DNA from: a virus
Direction: 5' to 3' (one strand)
IMG/VR virus record: IMGVR_UViG_3300031758_006648
Location: 1-37,538 of that record
Length of the DNA stretch: 37,538 bases
The position numbers were made by a program, and so were the translations under genes. The notes below the pieces were generated by a model, which searched no databases, was not told the origin of the DNA, and was given only the letters and a program-made list of their open reading frames with translations. Below, piece after piece: positions 15,390 through 23,193 of the stretch. How positions within the stretch are numbered: the first letter of the stretch is position 1; each line of letters begins with the position of its first letter.

Positions 15390-16231
15390 ATTTTTCTCTC
15401 CTTAAACTCACACCAATCACACTGCTTCCCTTTGTTAGTTGGATAATCTACATCTTTATATTTTCCCTCTTCATCAAATACACTCTCTACGAAATCCATA
15501 AACCCTTTCCATGCTTTATTGATAGAAGGTTTACCACTCGCAGGAACGTGCTTTGAAATACGAGGAATTGGATAATCAGCATCTTCCTTAACTTTTCTTT
15601 TAAGGATATGAAATTCTACATTAACCTTATCCTCATCTATCTTATACTTTTCAGCGTAAAACTTTTTGTATAATAAGATTTGTGCGTTCTTAATCGGGTC
15701 TGCCTTTTGGTATTTATTCCAACCGGCAGTTGATGTTTTAAAATCTATGATGGTAATTTTCTTTGTAGCAATTTCTCTGATAATAATATCGACAAATCCA
15801 ATAAAGTGCACATTCTCTTTAATAGGCATATTAAGTGGTAATTCTATTGCCACCAATTCATATCCCTTTTTAGAAAAGAACAATACTAATTTACTTTTAA
15901 AGTATTGTAGTATCTTTCTACCATCACCGAAGAATTCTTCTAACTCTTCTTTTGTGCAAGGAAATTCATTCTCTCCTAACTTTTCTTTTTCTTTATTAAA
16001 GTTTTCAACTAATCTATCTTTCAACAACATATCCAAATCCATTGCCAACGCCGATGATTTAGTTGCATTATACATTACATCTAAAAACTTTTGTAAGGTT
16101 TCATGCATTGCTGTTCCGAAAATCAAATGTATGTTAGCATTTGAAATAGATAGCCCATCAATATAAGATAGCTTATATTGTTGAGGGCAAGATGTCCACA
16201 TTGAATATTGAGAAAAAGATACTCTTGCCAT
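15371..16231 (-). CDS. PD-(D/E)XK nuclease, Cas4/RecB-like, with four-cysteine Fe-S motif
   Basis: A 286-residue nuclease. Visible motifs: His43 (AMHETLQKF), Asp148 (GFVDII), Asp163-x-Lys165 (IIDFKTS), and Q184-x3-Y188 (QILLY), the order of RecB-family exonucleases (motif I-III and QxxxY). Cys15 near the N-terminus plus Cys271, Cys274 and Cys282 (CDWCEFKERKIC) match the four ligands of a 4Fe-4S cluster in Cas4/AddB-type proteins. It likely degrades or trims DNA ends in replication, recombination or host DNA breakdown. No CRISPR array or Cas1/Cas2 is in the window. It joins the clamp-loader subunit by TAATG. Confidence 0.88.
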   Translation of the reverse strand: MARVSFSQYSMWTSCPQQYKLSYIDGLSISNANIHLIFGTAMHETLQKFLDVMYNATKSSALAMDLDMLLKDRLVENFNKEKEKLGENEFPCTKEELEEFFGDGRKILQYFKSKLVLFFSKKGYELVAIELPLNMPIKENVHFIGFVDIIIREIATKKITIIDFKTSTAGWNKYQKADPIKNAQILLYKKFYAEKYKIDEDKVNVEFHILKRKVKEDADYPIPRISKHVPASGKPSINKAWKGFMDFVESVFDEEGKYKDVDYPTNKGKQCDWCEFKERKICSLWS

Positions 16232-16689
16232 TATTTCTTTTTGGTTTTAGTTTTTGTAGATTTTTTTTCTTTTTCTACTTCTCCATACTTTGTTTTTAAG
16301 TAAGTGAAGTATTCATCACCTTCTTTGATATGAGTGAGAATGTTGTAGTAATCAATTGCTGTATTTTTTGAACAATTGTATTCTACCATAATCAATTCTA
16401 CTAATTTTTCATTAGCAGATTCCTCACTCTTTCCCTTAATATAACGAAGGTATTGCTTTCCTTTCGGTAAAACTCCTATCATAAAAAGATAGTAAAGTTT
16501 AGGCTCCATTGTTTGAGTTAATGGTTGAAATTGGGCAATGGTTTCTACAAAATCATAGTTCATAGAAAGAAATCTATGAATCATATAATTACTCCAAGTC
16601 TTTAAATCTTCTTCGGATAATTTATCGAAGTAATTAGGATCTTGGTCTTTTGTTATAGCGTTAAGATGGTCGAAAAGCGTTTTAGCCAT
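16231..16689 (-). CDS. 62: Clamp-loader small subunit (T4 gp62-like)
   Basis: A 152-residue protein with the T4 gp62 pattern: an N-terminal helical part (LFDHLNAITKDQDPNYF), LPKGKQYLRYIKGK (84-97, where T4 has PRGKRYGKWAK), and VEYNCSKNTAIDYYNILT (111-128, where T4 has YQVNTNDAINYKSILT), followed by a basic tail (KKSTKTKTKKK). gp62 is the non-ATPase subunit that with gp44 loads the gp45 clamp. T4 has 44 and 62 adjacent; here the ATPase is ~6.5 kb upstream, at 23193-24137. The family call rests on my alignment by eye. It joins the nucleosidase and nuclease genes by TAATG junctions. Confidence 0.75.
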   Translation of the reverse strand: MAKTLFDHLNAITKDQDPNYFDKLSEEDLKTWSNYMIHRFLSMNYDFVETIAQFQPLTQTMEPKLYYLFMIGVLPKGKQYLRYIKGKSEESANEKLVELIMVEYNCSKNTAIDYYNILTHIKEGDEYFTYLKTKYGEVEKEKKSTKTKTKKK

Positions 16690-17261
16690 TATCCAGCAAT
16701 ATATTTGTTATAAAATTCTAATTTAAATTGAGAATACCCAATTCTGCAGTTTTTTTCCCAATCATCCATCCCACCATCATCACTTACCCATTTGTAAGAA
16801 ACTATCGGTATTTTGAACTCTTTGCAAACTCTCGTAATTGAGTATAATTCCATTTCAAATATACTACATTTATTTAACAATTCCAACTTTTTAGGGGGAA
16901 AGTTTTTAACCTTTTCCTTCGTAATAAAGGTTTCGGATGTGAAGCAGCTAACTCCTTCATTTTCAATCTCTAAATAATCCCCATCCTGGTCGAAAGGGGT
17001 GATAGAATAGGGAACTAATGGTTCTGCATCCATATCACCATTATATACATCTTTAACCTTTAATAACATACCCTTATCCATACTAAAACTCCCACAGCTA
17101 CCAAAATTACAAACTAAATCAGGTTTGTGTTCCAATATGCCCATAGCCGTTTTATATCCAGCGTTTATCTTTCCAACGCCAGTATGAATAATCGGATAAT
17201 CAAACAAAGTATCATATCCATCTGATTCTTCTTTTAATGCACAAACAAATAATACTTTCAT
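16689..17261 (-). CDS. MTA/SAH nucleosidase-like protein (PNP_UDP family)
   Basis: A 190-residue member of the nucleoside phosphorylase/hydrolase fold. The N-terminal CALKEESDG holds Glu12 (proton relay in MTAN), HTGVGKINAGYKTA (26-39) and PDLVCNFGSCGSF (47-59) form the ribose/phosphate region, FEMELYS (135-141) is the M-E motif binding ribose hydroxyls, and SDDGG (160-164) supplies the catalytic Asp161. It is somewhat shorter than bacterial MTAN (~230). It would split 5'-methylthioadenosine or S-adenosylhomocysteine to adenine and ribose derivatives. With four DNA-type methyltransferases and FkbM in the window, removal of SAH is a sensible job. Other purine nucleosides are possible. Confidence 0.82.
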   Translation of the reverse strand: MKVLFVCALKEESDGYDTLFDYPIIHTGVGKINAGYKTAMGILEHKPDLVCNFGSCGSFSMDKGMLLKVKDVYNGDMDAEPLVPYSITPFDQDGDYLEIENEGVSCFTSETFITKEKVKNFPPKKLELLNKCSIFEMELYSITRVCKEFKIPIVSYKWVSDDGGMDDWEKNCRIGYSQFKLEFYNKYIAG

Positions 17262-17267
17262 ACTCTA

Positions 17268-17582
17268 CTACAATTCTAATGTTAAATTACTTTGAGGTTC
17301 TTGTGGAGGAGGTGTCTTAACTTCTTGCTTTTCTTGTTTTGGTTTTCTAAGTTCTGCGGGTATCAACTCATCAACGGGCTTTCCACAACTTCCGCATATC
17401 AATATATCAAATGGTAATACCGCATCTTTTGTTGTCCCGGTTACCAATTTTGAAAATTTCTTAATAATAGCTGCGGAGATAAAATACTCACCTCCACAAT
17501 TTGAACAATTAAAATCCTGTGCCTGTGACCAATCTATTTTTGGCTGAGGTGGTAATTGTTGGTTTCCTAAAATTTGTGCCAT
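17268..17582 (-). CDS. Zinc-ribbon phage protein
   Basis: A 104-residue protein with two CxxC knuckles: CSNC (26-29) and CGSC (63-66), separated by a hydrophobic stretch, consistent with a zinc ribbon. The N-terminus is Pro/Gln-rich and the last ~25 residues are Pro/Glu/Lys-rich and probably disordered. T4-like phages carry a similar small zinc-ribbon protein of unknown role. It is 6 bp before the nucleosidase gene. DNA or protein binding is likely; function is unknown. Confidence 0.75.
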   Translation of the reverse strand: MAQILGNQQLPPQPKIDWSQAQDFNCSNCGGEYFISAAIIKKFSKLVTGTTKDAVLPFDILICGSCGKPVDELIPAELRKPKQEKQEVKTPPPQEPQSNLTLEL

Positions 17583-17593
17583 AGTTTTTGTTT

Positions 17594-18496
17594 TTATTTT
17601 TTAATGTTTCTTTTTAATACTTCAAATATTTTTTCGTGTCCATTTTCATTAGGATGACACGGATCGGGAGTTCCATAAGGTCTATCCGGCATTAACCATT
17701 CTTTCCATATAGTTGTATCATTACCACTATATAATGGTTCAATTAGAACATCAGTTATTTTATTTTTTTCATCTATCTCATCGATGAAGAAAAAGTTTTC
17801 ATCTTTAAAAGTGTTATAAAAGCAATTTTTAATTTCACTTTCCTCTGTCAAAAATCTTACCATCGATTTAGCGAAAAATGTAGAATTCCCTACATAATAA
17901 TCTTTGTAATTTAGTTTATATCCCATAATAGGAATTGGTATATCAAAGAATAAGTGTTCTATCTCATTTTTTTCAAACCATTTGTGAACTAAATAAATCG
18001 AATAACTGTTTTGTTTAAATAACTCTTTTAGATAATCAACCCATTTTGTGTGGTCAAAATCTTTTTTGTAATGCCAATACTTTCTATTGTAGAAATTTTC
18101 GTATTCAGTCCAATAACCTACCCAATCATCTATTCTTAAAATCTCTTCCTTTTCCCCATACTCTTCTCTAAAATCATCAACCCTAAAGCTATTAGAGTTT
18201 ACTTCTTTAAAAAATCTATTACCATAAAAAGGATTAGGAATAAGGTCTTTATCTATTTGTCTTTCGAAATATGTAGTCTGAAATAATACCAAACTATTCT
18301 TATAAAATTCTATTGGTTTATTCATTAGAGTATTACTCCCTACTATATTACCTGCACCACTAATTGATAGGTTAATTAGTGGAACTCCTAACCAATCAGC
18401 AATTCTTTGCCCATAGATTTTATTCTTATCAGCATTTAATCCATAACTGATAGAACAACCCCATAATATAACTTTATCTATTTTTCCCATATCCAT
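17594..18496 (-). CDS. SGNH/GDSL hydrolase-like protein
   Basis: A 300-residue protein with SGNH ends. Block I is ILWGCSISYGL (10-20), in which Ser15 replaces the usual GDS nucleophile context (GCS). The C-terminal block V has Asp278-x2-His281 (DPCHPNENGHEKI), a good catalytic dyad. Between them is a long aromatic-rich region unlike typical SGNH proteins. It could be an esterase or acetyl-hydrolase, or a non-catalytic relative. It overlaps the methyltransferase upstream by 19 nt; the start ATGGATATGG lies within that gene's final IWIW codons, so the ATG at 18490 is an alternative. Confidence 0.72.
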   Translation of the reverse strand: MDMGKIDKVILWGCSISYGLNADKNKIYGQRIADWLGVPLINLSISGAGNIVGSNTLMNKPIEFYKNSLVLFQTTYFERQIDKDLIPNPFYGNRFFKEVNSNSFRVDDFREEYGEKEEILRIDDWVGYWTEYENFYNRKYWHYKKDFDHTKWVDYLKELFKQNSYSIYLVHKWFEKNEIEHLFFDIPIPIMGYKLNYKDYYVGNSTFFAKSMVRFLTEESEIKNCFYNTFKDENFFFIDEIDEKNKITDVLIEPLYSGNDTTIWKEWLMPDRPYGTPDPCHPNENGHEKIFEVLKRNIKK

Positions 18497-19701
18497 ATTG
18501 GTTCTCCAAATGCTTGATTTTTTCCTTCTTCCGCTTGCTTCTTTGAATCATCTGAATAATAATCACTTACGGCAGTTCCAGCACCTCCGCTGTTGGGTCT
18601 TTTCGTCATTTCCATGCCAATACACCCTCTATATTTTAACCCCCTAGAATGGAGGAAATCATTCATAGCGTTGGTTATATCTACATACCCACCATCAGGT
18701 GCAGAAAACACATCTGAAATGTTTACGGCTAAGATTCCACCCTTCTTCAAAGTCGGAATCATTTTCTCTAATGCCTTATGTAAAAAATTAGTATTCCAAT
18801 CATCTATTTTTTTATATCTCAAATAAGATTGAGTATCGTGATCTGAATACCTTTCAGTATTGAAGTAAGGTGGTGAAGTAAAAATTGTATCAAAATAATT
18901 TTCATATTCCGAATAATCTACATCTTCCGCCGGTTGTGGAATAAATGTAGCTCTTTTTTCACTCTCAAAAAATGTTTGATTAAACTTATAGTATTCTTCT
19001 TGCAAAAGATAGTGTTGATGATTATTTAAGTTCGGGTCTATACCAACATAATGTTTAGTATTATCACCCGCATAAAATCCTGCAAATCTATCACCCCATC
19101 CTGCCGAAAAATCTAAAATGTATTCGGATTTAAAATAATCGTAAAGTGCTTTTGCAACATTTGGTTTGAATTGAGATGCTACATATTTTCTCAAATTCAT
19201 CGCCATCTTTAAGGTATTAATGCTTACATCAGTTAAAACCTTATCTAATGTAAAGAATGCTCTTACAATGGTCTTTATTCCTTCAACTGTCTGCCACGTT
19301 CTCCAACCGGATGGGCCTCTTACCCAATCAACTTTATATCGGTTCTCTACGTGGAATTTATTGGATGCTTTATTACCAACGGTATACTTTTTGAAATACA
19401 TAAACTTACCATCAAATGTAAGTGGGTATTTACTCTCTCTACCATTACGAGGAAACCAATTACCTTCAATCAATATATCAGGCCACCAAGTTCCTTTTAA
19501 TTTTTTGTAATCTTCTAATACCTCTTCATTAGTATAAACCGGTATAGGTAATGGATATGTATGACAGACTTCTGATAGGGTTTCTATAATTTCTTCTTTA
19601 TCATAAGTTTTTAAAATATATGCCCACTCCTCCTCATCAATAGTGAGGTATGGTTTCATATCATAAAACTTACTAAAGTATTCTTTTATAGTTTTCTCCA
19701 T
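18478..19701 (-). CDS. DNA methyltransferase-like protein with TSPPY motif (paralogue 1)
   Basis: A SAM-dependent methyltransferase of 407 residues from the ATG at 19701 (409 if the TTG at 19707 is used). Residue numbers here count from the TTG. Motif I is LDFSAGWGDRFAGF (198-211), GIDPN follows at 222-226, and the catalytic motif IV is FTSPPYFNTERYS (276-288), as in amino-methyltransferases of the N4-cytosine/N6-adenine type. The N-terminal ~180 residues contain KKLKGTWWPDIL and GNWFPR, an unfamiliar domain shared with the upstream paralogue. The order I then IV with TSPPY is unusual for beta-class enzymes. It probably methylates DNA bases, though other targets are open. Confidence 0.82.
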   Translation of the reverse strand: MEKTIKEYFSKFYDMKPYLTIDEEEWAYILKTYDKEEIIETLSEVCHTYPLPIPVYTNEEVLEDYKKLKGTWWPDILIEGNWFPRNGRESKYPLTFDGKFMYFKKYTVGNKASNKFHVENRYKVDWVRGPSGWRTWQTVEGIKTIVRAFFTLDKVLTDVSINTLKMAMNLRKYVASQFKPNVAKALYDYFKSEYILDFSAGWGDRFAGFYAGDNTKHYVGIDPNLNNHQHYLLQEEYYKFNQTFFESEKRATFIPQPAEDVDYSEYENYFDTIFTSPPYFNTERYSDHDTQSYLRYKKIDDWNTNFLHKALEKMIPTLKKGGILAVNISDVFSAPDGGYVDITNAMNDFLHSRGLKYRGCIGMEMTKRPNSGGAGTAVSDYYSDDSKKQAEEGKNQAFGEPIWIWEK

Positions 19702-20915
19702 ATCCAAATAGGTTCACAAAATCTTTTACCTTCCGCTTCCTTTGCTTTTTCTAATGCCTCTTCGGTATAACGGTCTTCATCACCTTCAATAATTGCCCCC
19801 GCTCCTGCTGAACCAGGTCTCTTTGCCATCTCCATGCCCAAACATCCTTCGTATTCCGCACCTAATGTTTGGATATAATCATTCATTGGGTTTGTAATTT
19901 CAACATAACCCTTTTCTCTATCATTTGATTTAGCATAAACATCTGCAATGTTCACTGCCAAATAACCTCCTTTACGAATAGTTGGCCATAAGTTATGAAT
20001 TACTTTATGTAAAAATTGTTCATTCCATGCATCAATAGATTTATATCTTACCCAACTTTGAGTATCATCATAAGAATACCTCTCAACATTAAAGTAAGGA
20101 GGTGATGTAAATACTATATCAAAATGGTCGGTATATTGTGAAAAATCTAAATCTTCGGCAGGTGAGCAATGAAAATCTGCTTTCTTTTCTATTTCAAAAA
20201 ATGTTCGGTGTTTTTCATACCAATCTGCTTGCTGACGATATATCGGGTGATTTTCTTTTCTAGGGTCTACGCCTACATAATGCTTTCCGGTTTCACTTGC
20301 ATAGAATCCCGCTAAACGGTCTCCCCATCCTGCTGAAAAATCTAATACATTCTCTACTTTAAGATAATCGTATAATGCCTTTGCCACATTAGGTTTAAAT
20401 TGTGCACAAATGTATTTTCTTAAACCTAAACAAGTTCTCAAAGAGTTTCTATCTATCTCATCAAATTTAAGAGTATATAATCCACCCATAAGTGAAACCA
20501 TAAACTCTCTTGTTTCCCAAGTTCTTTTTGGGCCAGGTGAAACGGTACCGTCTACACTCCAACGATTTGCCTGTTGGAAAAAATTAGAGGATTCATTACC
20601 AACATTATTTCTACTGAAGTATTGTTGTTTACCTCTAAATGTTATTGGGTATCTGCTTTCTGATGCTTTTCGTGGAAACCATTCTCCTTCTTTAAGAATG
20701 TCAGCCCACCATGTACCTTTTAATTTCTTATACGCATCTAATACTTCTGCATCAGAAATTTGTGCGTAAGGTATTGGGTATTCCATAAGAATGTCGGCCA
20801 ATGTTTCCTTAACATCATTAATATCGAATGTATTTTTTATATACGTCCACTCCTCTTTACCTATGTGTAAGTAAGGAGTCATTCCCTTAAATTTGTCGAA
20901 ATAATCTAAATACAT
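19686..20915 (-). CDS. DNA methyltransferase-like protein with TSPPY motif (paralogue 2)
   Basis: A 409-residue protein collinear with the next gene: KKLKGTWWADIL (63-74), EWFPRKASESRYP (78-90), FKPNVAKALYDY (173-184), motif I VLDFSAGWGDRLAGF (190-204), GVDPR (215-219), motif IV TSPPYFNVERYS (270-281), and EPIWIWRKL at the end. This shows tandem duplication followed by divergence. It overlaps the GNAT gene by 29 nt and the next methyltransferase by 16-22 nt, suggesting coupled translation. Role as for its twin: SAM-dependent modification, most likely of DNA. Confidence 0.84.
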   Translation of the reverse strand: MYLDYFDKFKGMTPYLHIGKEEWTYIKNTFDINDVKETLADILMEYPIPYAQISDAEVLDAYKKLKGTWWADILKEGEWFPRKASESRYPITFRGKQQYFSRNNVGNESSNFFQQANRWSVDGTVSPGPKRTWETREFMVSLMGGLYTLKFDEIDRNSLRTCLGLRKYICAQFKPNVAKALYDYLKVENVLDFSAGWGDRLAGFYASETGKHYVGVDPRKENHPIYRQQADWYEKHRTFFEIEKKADFHCSPAEDLDFSQYTDHFDIVFTSPPYFNVERYSYDDTQSWVRYKSIDAWNEQFLHKVIHNLWPTIRKGGYLAVNIADVYAKSNDREKGYVEITNPMNDYIQTLGAEYEGCLGMEMAKRPGSAGAGAIIEGDEDRYTEEALEKAKEAEGKRFCEPIWIWRKL

Positions 20916-21468
20916 TTCTTATAAAGTTATATTTTTTATTATCAATGATGGTTTCTATATTTTTATGAGCCGGTAATCTCAACTTATAAATTGAGCCAGA
21001 AATAAATCCTTCTTTTTTACCATGCCACATTTCACTATTTTCATCTACTAATTCAAACCCATTTCTTTCGTAAAATTTTCTAGCTGTTTCGTTTGCAGTT
21101 CTAACTGATAGAATAATGTTTTCACATTGCTTTGATTTACAATACTCTACAAACTGATTAAATACTTTTTGAGCAGAACCATTTCTTTCTTTTGATGCTA
21201 TTTGGTGAATAATCATATCACCTTTTTTCTTTCTAGCAAATGTCTTTCTTGCAATCTTAGAATTACCCTTGCTTTTCTCAAAGGTTATAACTACGCCATC
21301 TTGCAATACTACACCACCATTAGGTTTATTAAAGTATTTTTTCAACTTAAATCCTTGTCCAGCCAAATGGGGAAATACTTTTGGATATAAATCAATTATT
21401 TCCATTGCTTCTCTGATGGCTGCATCCATTTCATCACCCTCATTTTGTATATTAAGTATTCTAACCAT
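20887..21468 (-). CDS. GNAT-family acetyltransferase
   Basis: A 193-residue GNAT protein. The central fold shows MIIHQIASKERNGSAQKVF (85-103), the acetyl-CoA pyrophosphate loop region with R/N-G-S-A in place of the classical Q/RxxGxG/A, then a beta strand NIILSVRTAN and the helix ETARKFYERNGFELV typical of motif B. It overlaps the asparagine synthetase gene by 8 nt and the methyltransferase by 29 nt, so it is made with them. Substrates could be a protein, an amino group on a modified base (compare Mom, a GNAT-fold DNA modifier of phage Mu), or a small molecule; this cannot be decided here. Confidence 0.85.
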   Translation of the reverse strand: MVRILNIQNEGDEMDAAIREAMEIIDLYPKVFPHLAGQGFKLKKYFNKPNGGVVLQDGVVITFEKSKGNSKIARKTFARKKKGDMIIHQIASKERNGSAQKVFNQFVEYCKSKQCENIILSVRTANETARKFYERNGFELVDENSEMWHGKKEGFISGSIYKLRLPAHKNIETIIDNKKYNFIRNVFRLFRQI

Positions 21469-22921
21469 TTATTGAGAAAAATTTATTAAGTAGTATATCA
21501 TTCTTATACGAATATAAGGATTTTAATTGAGATTTCAAAGTATCTTTACGAAGTTCCATCATATCACCGGTTCTACAGCCTTTTGCAAAGTAAACCTTAG
21601 GTCTATAAAGAAGTTCATCTGAAATCTCTCCCTTAAATGCTGCTCTTAATAAGGGTTTCATATGTCCACCTTCTTTTTGATAAAGGGGTGGAATGTTTAG
21701 TGTATATTCTACAAACGGTCTCCAACTATAAGGAGTTCTAACCTCTACGGTTCCACCCCACATAATAGATTGGTTCGTTGTTAGAAAGTTTGTTTTATGA
21801 ACATCTTCTACTAACTTTCTTCTTGCCTTATCGTAATCTTCCGGTCTCCAATGAAACGCCTGAATATGTCCATAACTTCCCCATATCTCATCTGAAAGGT
21901 CTCCACTAAACACAACTTTAAATCCTAACTCATTTATTTTTTTGGATAGGGCTATTTGTGCAATCGCTGAACCAACATTTTGCCATCTACTTTGTTCAAT
22001 CACATAAAGTGTTTCTTCAATTGCATCTTCTACATCTTTTTCAGTCAATATAATTTCATGCAACTTAACACCGAATTCTTTTGCAGCAATTCGTGCATAT
22101 TTTATATCATCGTTCTTTGTATCACCATCTCCCATTGAAACTACAAATGCCTCAATGTCAGGCTTAATACGCGAAAGTATATAAGTTGTAATTACTGAAT
22201 CAATACCACCGCTTAGAATTGTGCAAATGGGAACATCTGAAACCATCTTTACTTTTACGGCTTCTTCTAACATTTTTCTAATGTTATTGACAATAGTTTC
22301 TCTATCATCATTTATTATTTCAGTTGGAAGTTTGTAATAAGTTTGGGCTGAATGTTCTAATGTTTTGTAATTATATTCTAAATAAGTACCAGGATAAATT
22401 GCCTTTACTTGTGTATCATATAAATCAGTAAGTGGAAGGCCTTTCTTTTCGGAACAAAATACTAACTTACCATCGTTATCAATCCCATACCAAAGTGGAA
22501 GTTCACCTACATAATCTCTAACTACAAATACCTTATCTATTTTAGTATCAACTATTGCAAATGAAAACATACCATCTAATAACTCAAATGATTTAGTTCC
22601 AAATTCACAATATGCGTTTAAAATTATTTCAGTATCAGATTTAGTTTTGAACTTTGTTTTTAGAGATGACTTCAATTCTTTAGTTTCAACGCTATCCCAA
22701 AGTTCCCCATTATATACAATACAAACCGTCTTATCTTCATTCCACATTGGTTGATTCGCAGTTGAGGAAAGGTCTTGTATTGAAAGGCGGTTATGCCCTA
22801 CATAGATGTCATCAATTACATCTACAATAGAAGCATCTCTACCTCTATGAATTATTTTTTGTAAATGGTCTTTGGTTTGCTTTATTGATGTAAACCAATT
22901 ACCTCCTATTATTCCGCACAT
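21461..22921 (-). CDS. Asparagine synthetase B-like glutamine amidotransferase
   Basis: A 486-residue AsnB-type enzyme. The N-terminal class-II glutaminase has the nucleophile Cys2 (MCGIIG), HRGRDAS (25-31), Arg45 in GHNRLSIQD, YNGELWD (70-76) and Asp96. The synthetase half has the PP-loop LSGGIDS (236-242) and VFSGDLSDEIWGSYGH, the equivalent of the LSGEGSDE loop. It is shorter than E. coli AsnB (~554) but has both sites. It would transfer glutamine ammonia to an adenylated acid: aspartate, or another carboxylate in a modification pathway. It joins the small membrane protein by TAATG and the GNAT gene by an 8-nt overlap. Confidence 0.9.
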   Translation of the reverse strand: MCGIIGGNWFTSIKQTKDHLQKIIHRGRDASIVDVIDDIYVGHNRLSIQDLSSTANQPMWNEDKTVCIVYNGELWDSVETKELKSSLKTKFKTKSDTEIILNAYCEFGTKSFELLDGMFSFAIVDTKIDKVFVVRDYVGELPLWYGIDNDGKLVFCSEKKGLPLTDLYDTQVKAIYPGTYLEYNYKTLEHSAQTYYKLPTEIINDDRETIVNNIRKMLEEAVKVKMVSDVPICTILSGGIDSVITTYILSRIKPDIEAFVVSMGDGDTKNDDIKYARIAAKEFGVKLHEIILTEKDVEDAIEETLYVIEQSRWQNVGSAIAQIALSKKINELGFKVVFSGDLSDEIWGSYGHIQAFHWRPEDYDKARRKLVEDVHKTNFLTTNQSIMWGGTVEVRTPYSWRPFVEYTLNIPPLYQKEGGHMKPLLRAAFKGEISDELLYRPKVYFAKGCRTGDMMELRKDTLKSQLKSLYSYKNDILLNKFFSING

Positions 22922-23193
22922 TAAAACTTTTCTTTTTTCTTAAAGTATTTGAGGATTATTATCTTACCAATAGAGCCAGATAAAAGAAATAGGATAATTG
23001 TAACCCAATCACCCTTTAAAAAACTATCTACTGAATACGCGGTTGATGCAATCCAAAAGGCAGTTTGTATATTAAATAATAAAACTGATTTTGTTATATC
23101 ATTTTCAACTACCCATTTTATTTCTAAAACTTTAAATACGGCTAACGCTAATTGAGAAAATACAACAAATAAATAAACTAAAAAATCATTCAC
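22921..23193 (-). CDS. Small multi-pass membrane protein
   Basis: A 90-residue protein with three hydrophobic segments (about 3-20, 36-53, 62-82) and a basic tail (KYFKKKEKF). The pattern, with EIKWVVEND between helices and GSIGKII near the end, resembles small DUF5698-type membrane proteins, but I am not sure. The start is GTG at 23193, overlapping the clamp-loader stop by one base; no in-frame ATG exists near the start. Located between replication and modification genes; function unknown. Confidence 0.65.
   Translation of the reverse strand: MNDFLVYLFVVFSQLALAVFKVLEIKWVVENDITKSVLLFNIQTAFWIASTAYSVDSFLKGDWVTIILFLLSGSIGKIIILKYFKKKEKF

Noticed and set aside
15371-16231. CRISPR-Cas locus
   Set aside because: The nuclease is Cas4-like, but no repeat-spacer array and no cas1/cas2 can be seen.
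18478-19707. TTG at 19707 as the start of methyltransferase paralogue 1
   Set aside because: An in-frame ATG lies only six bases downstream (19701); the TTG adds two residues and nothing conserved.
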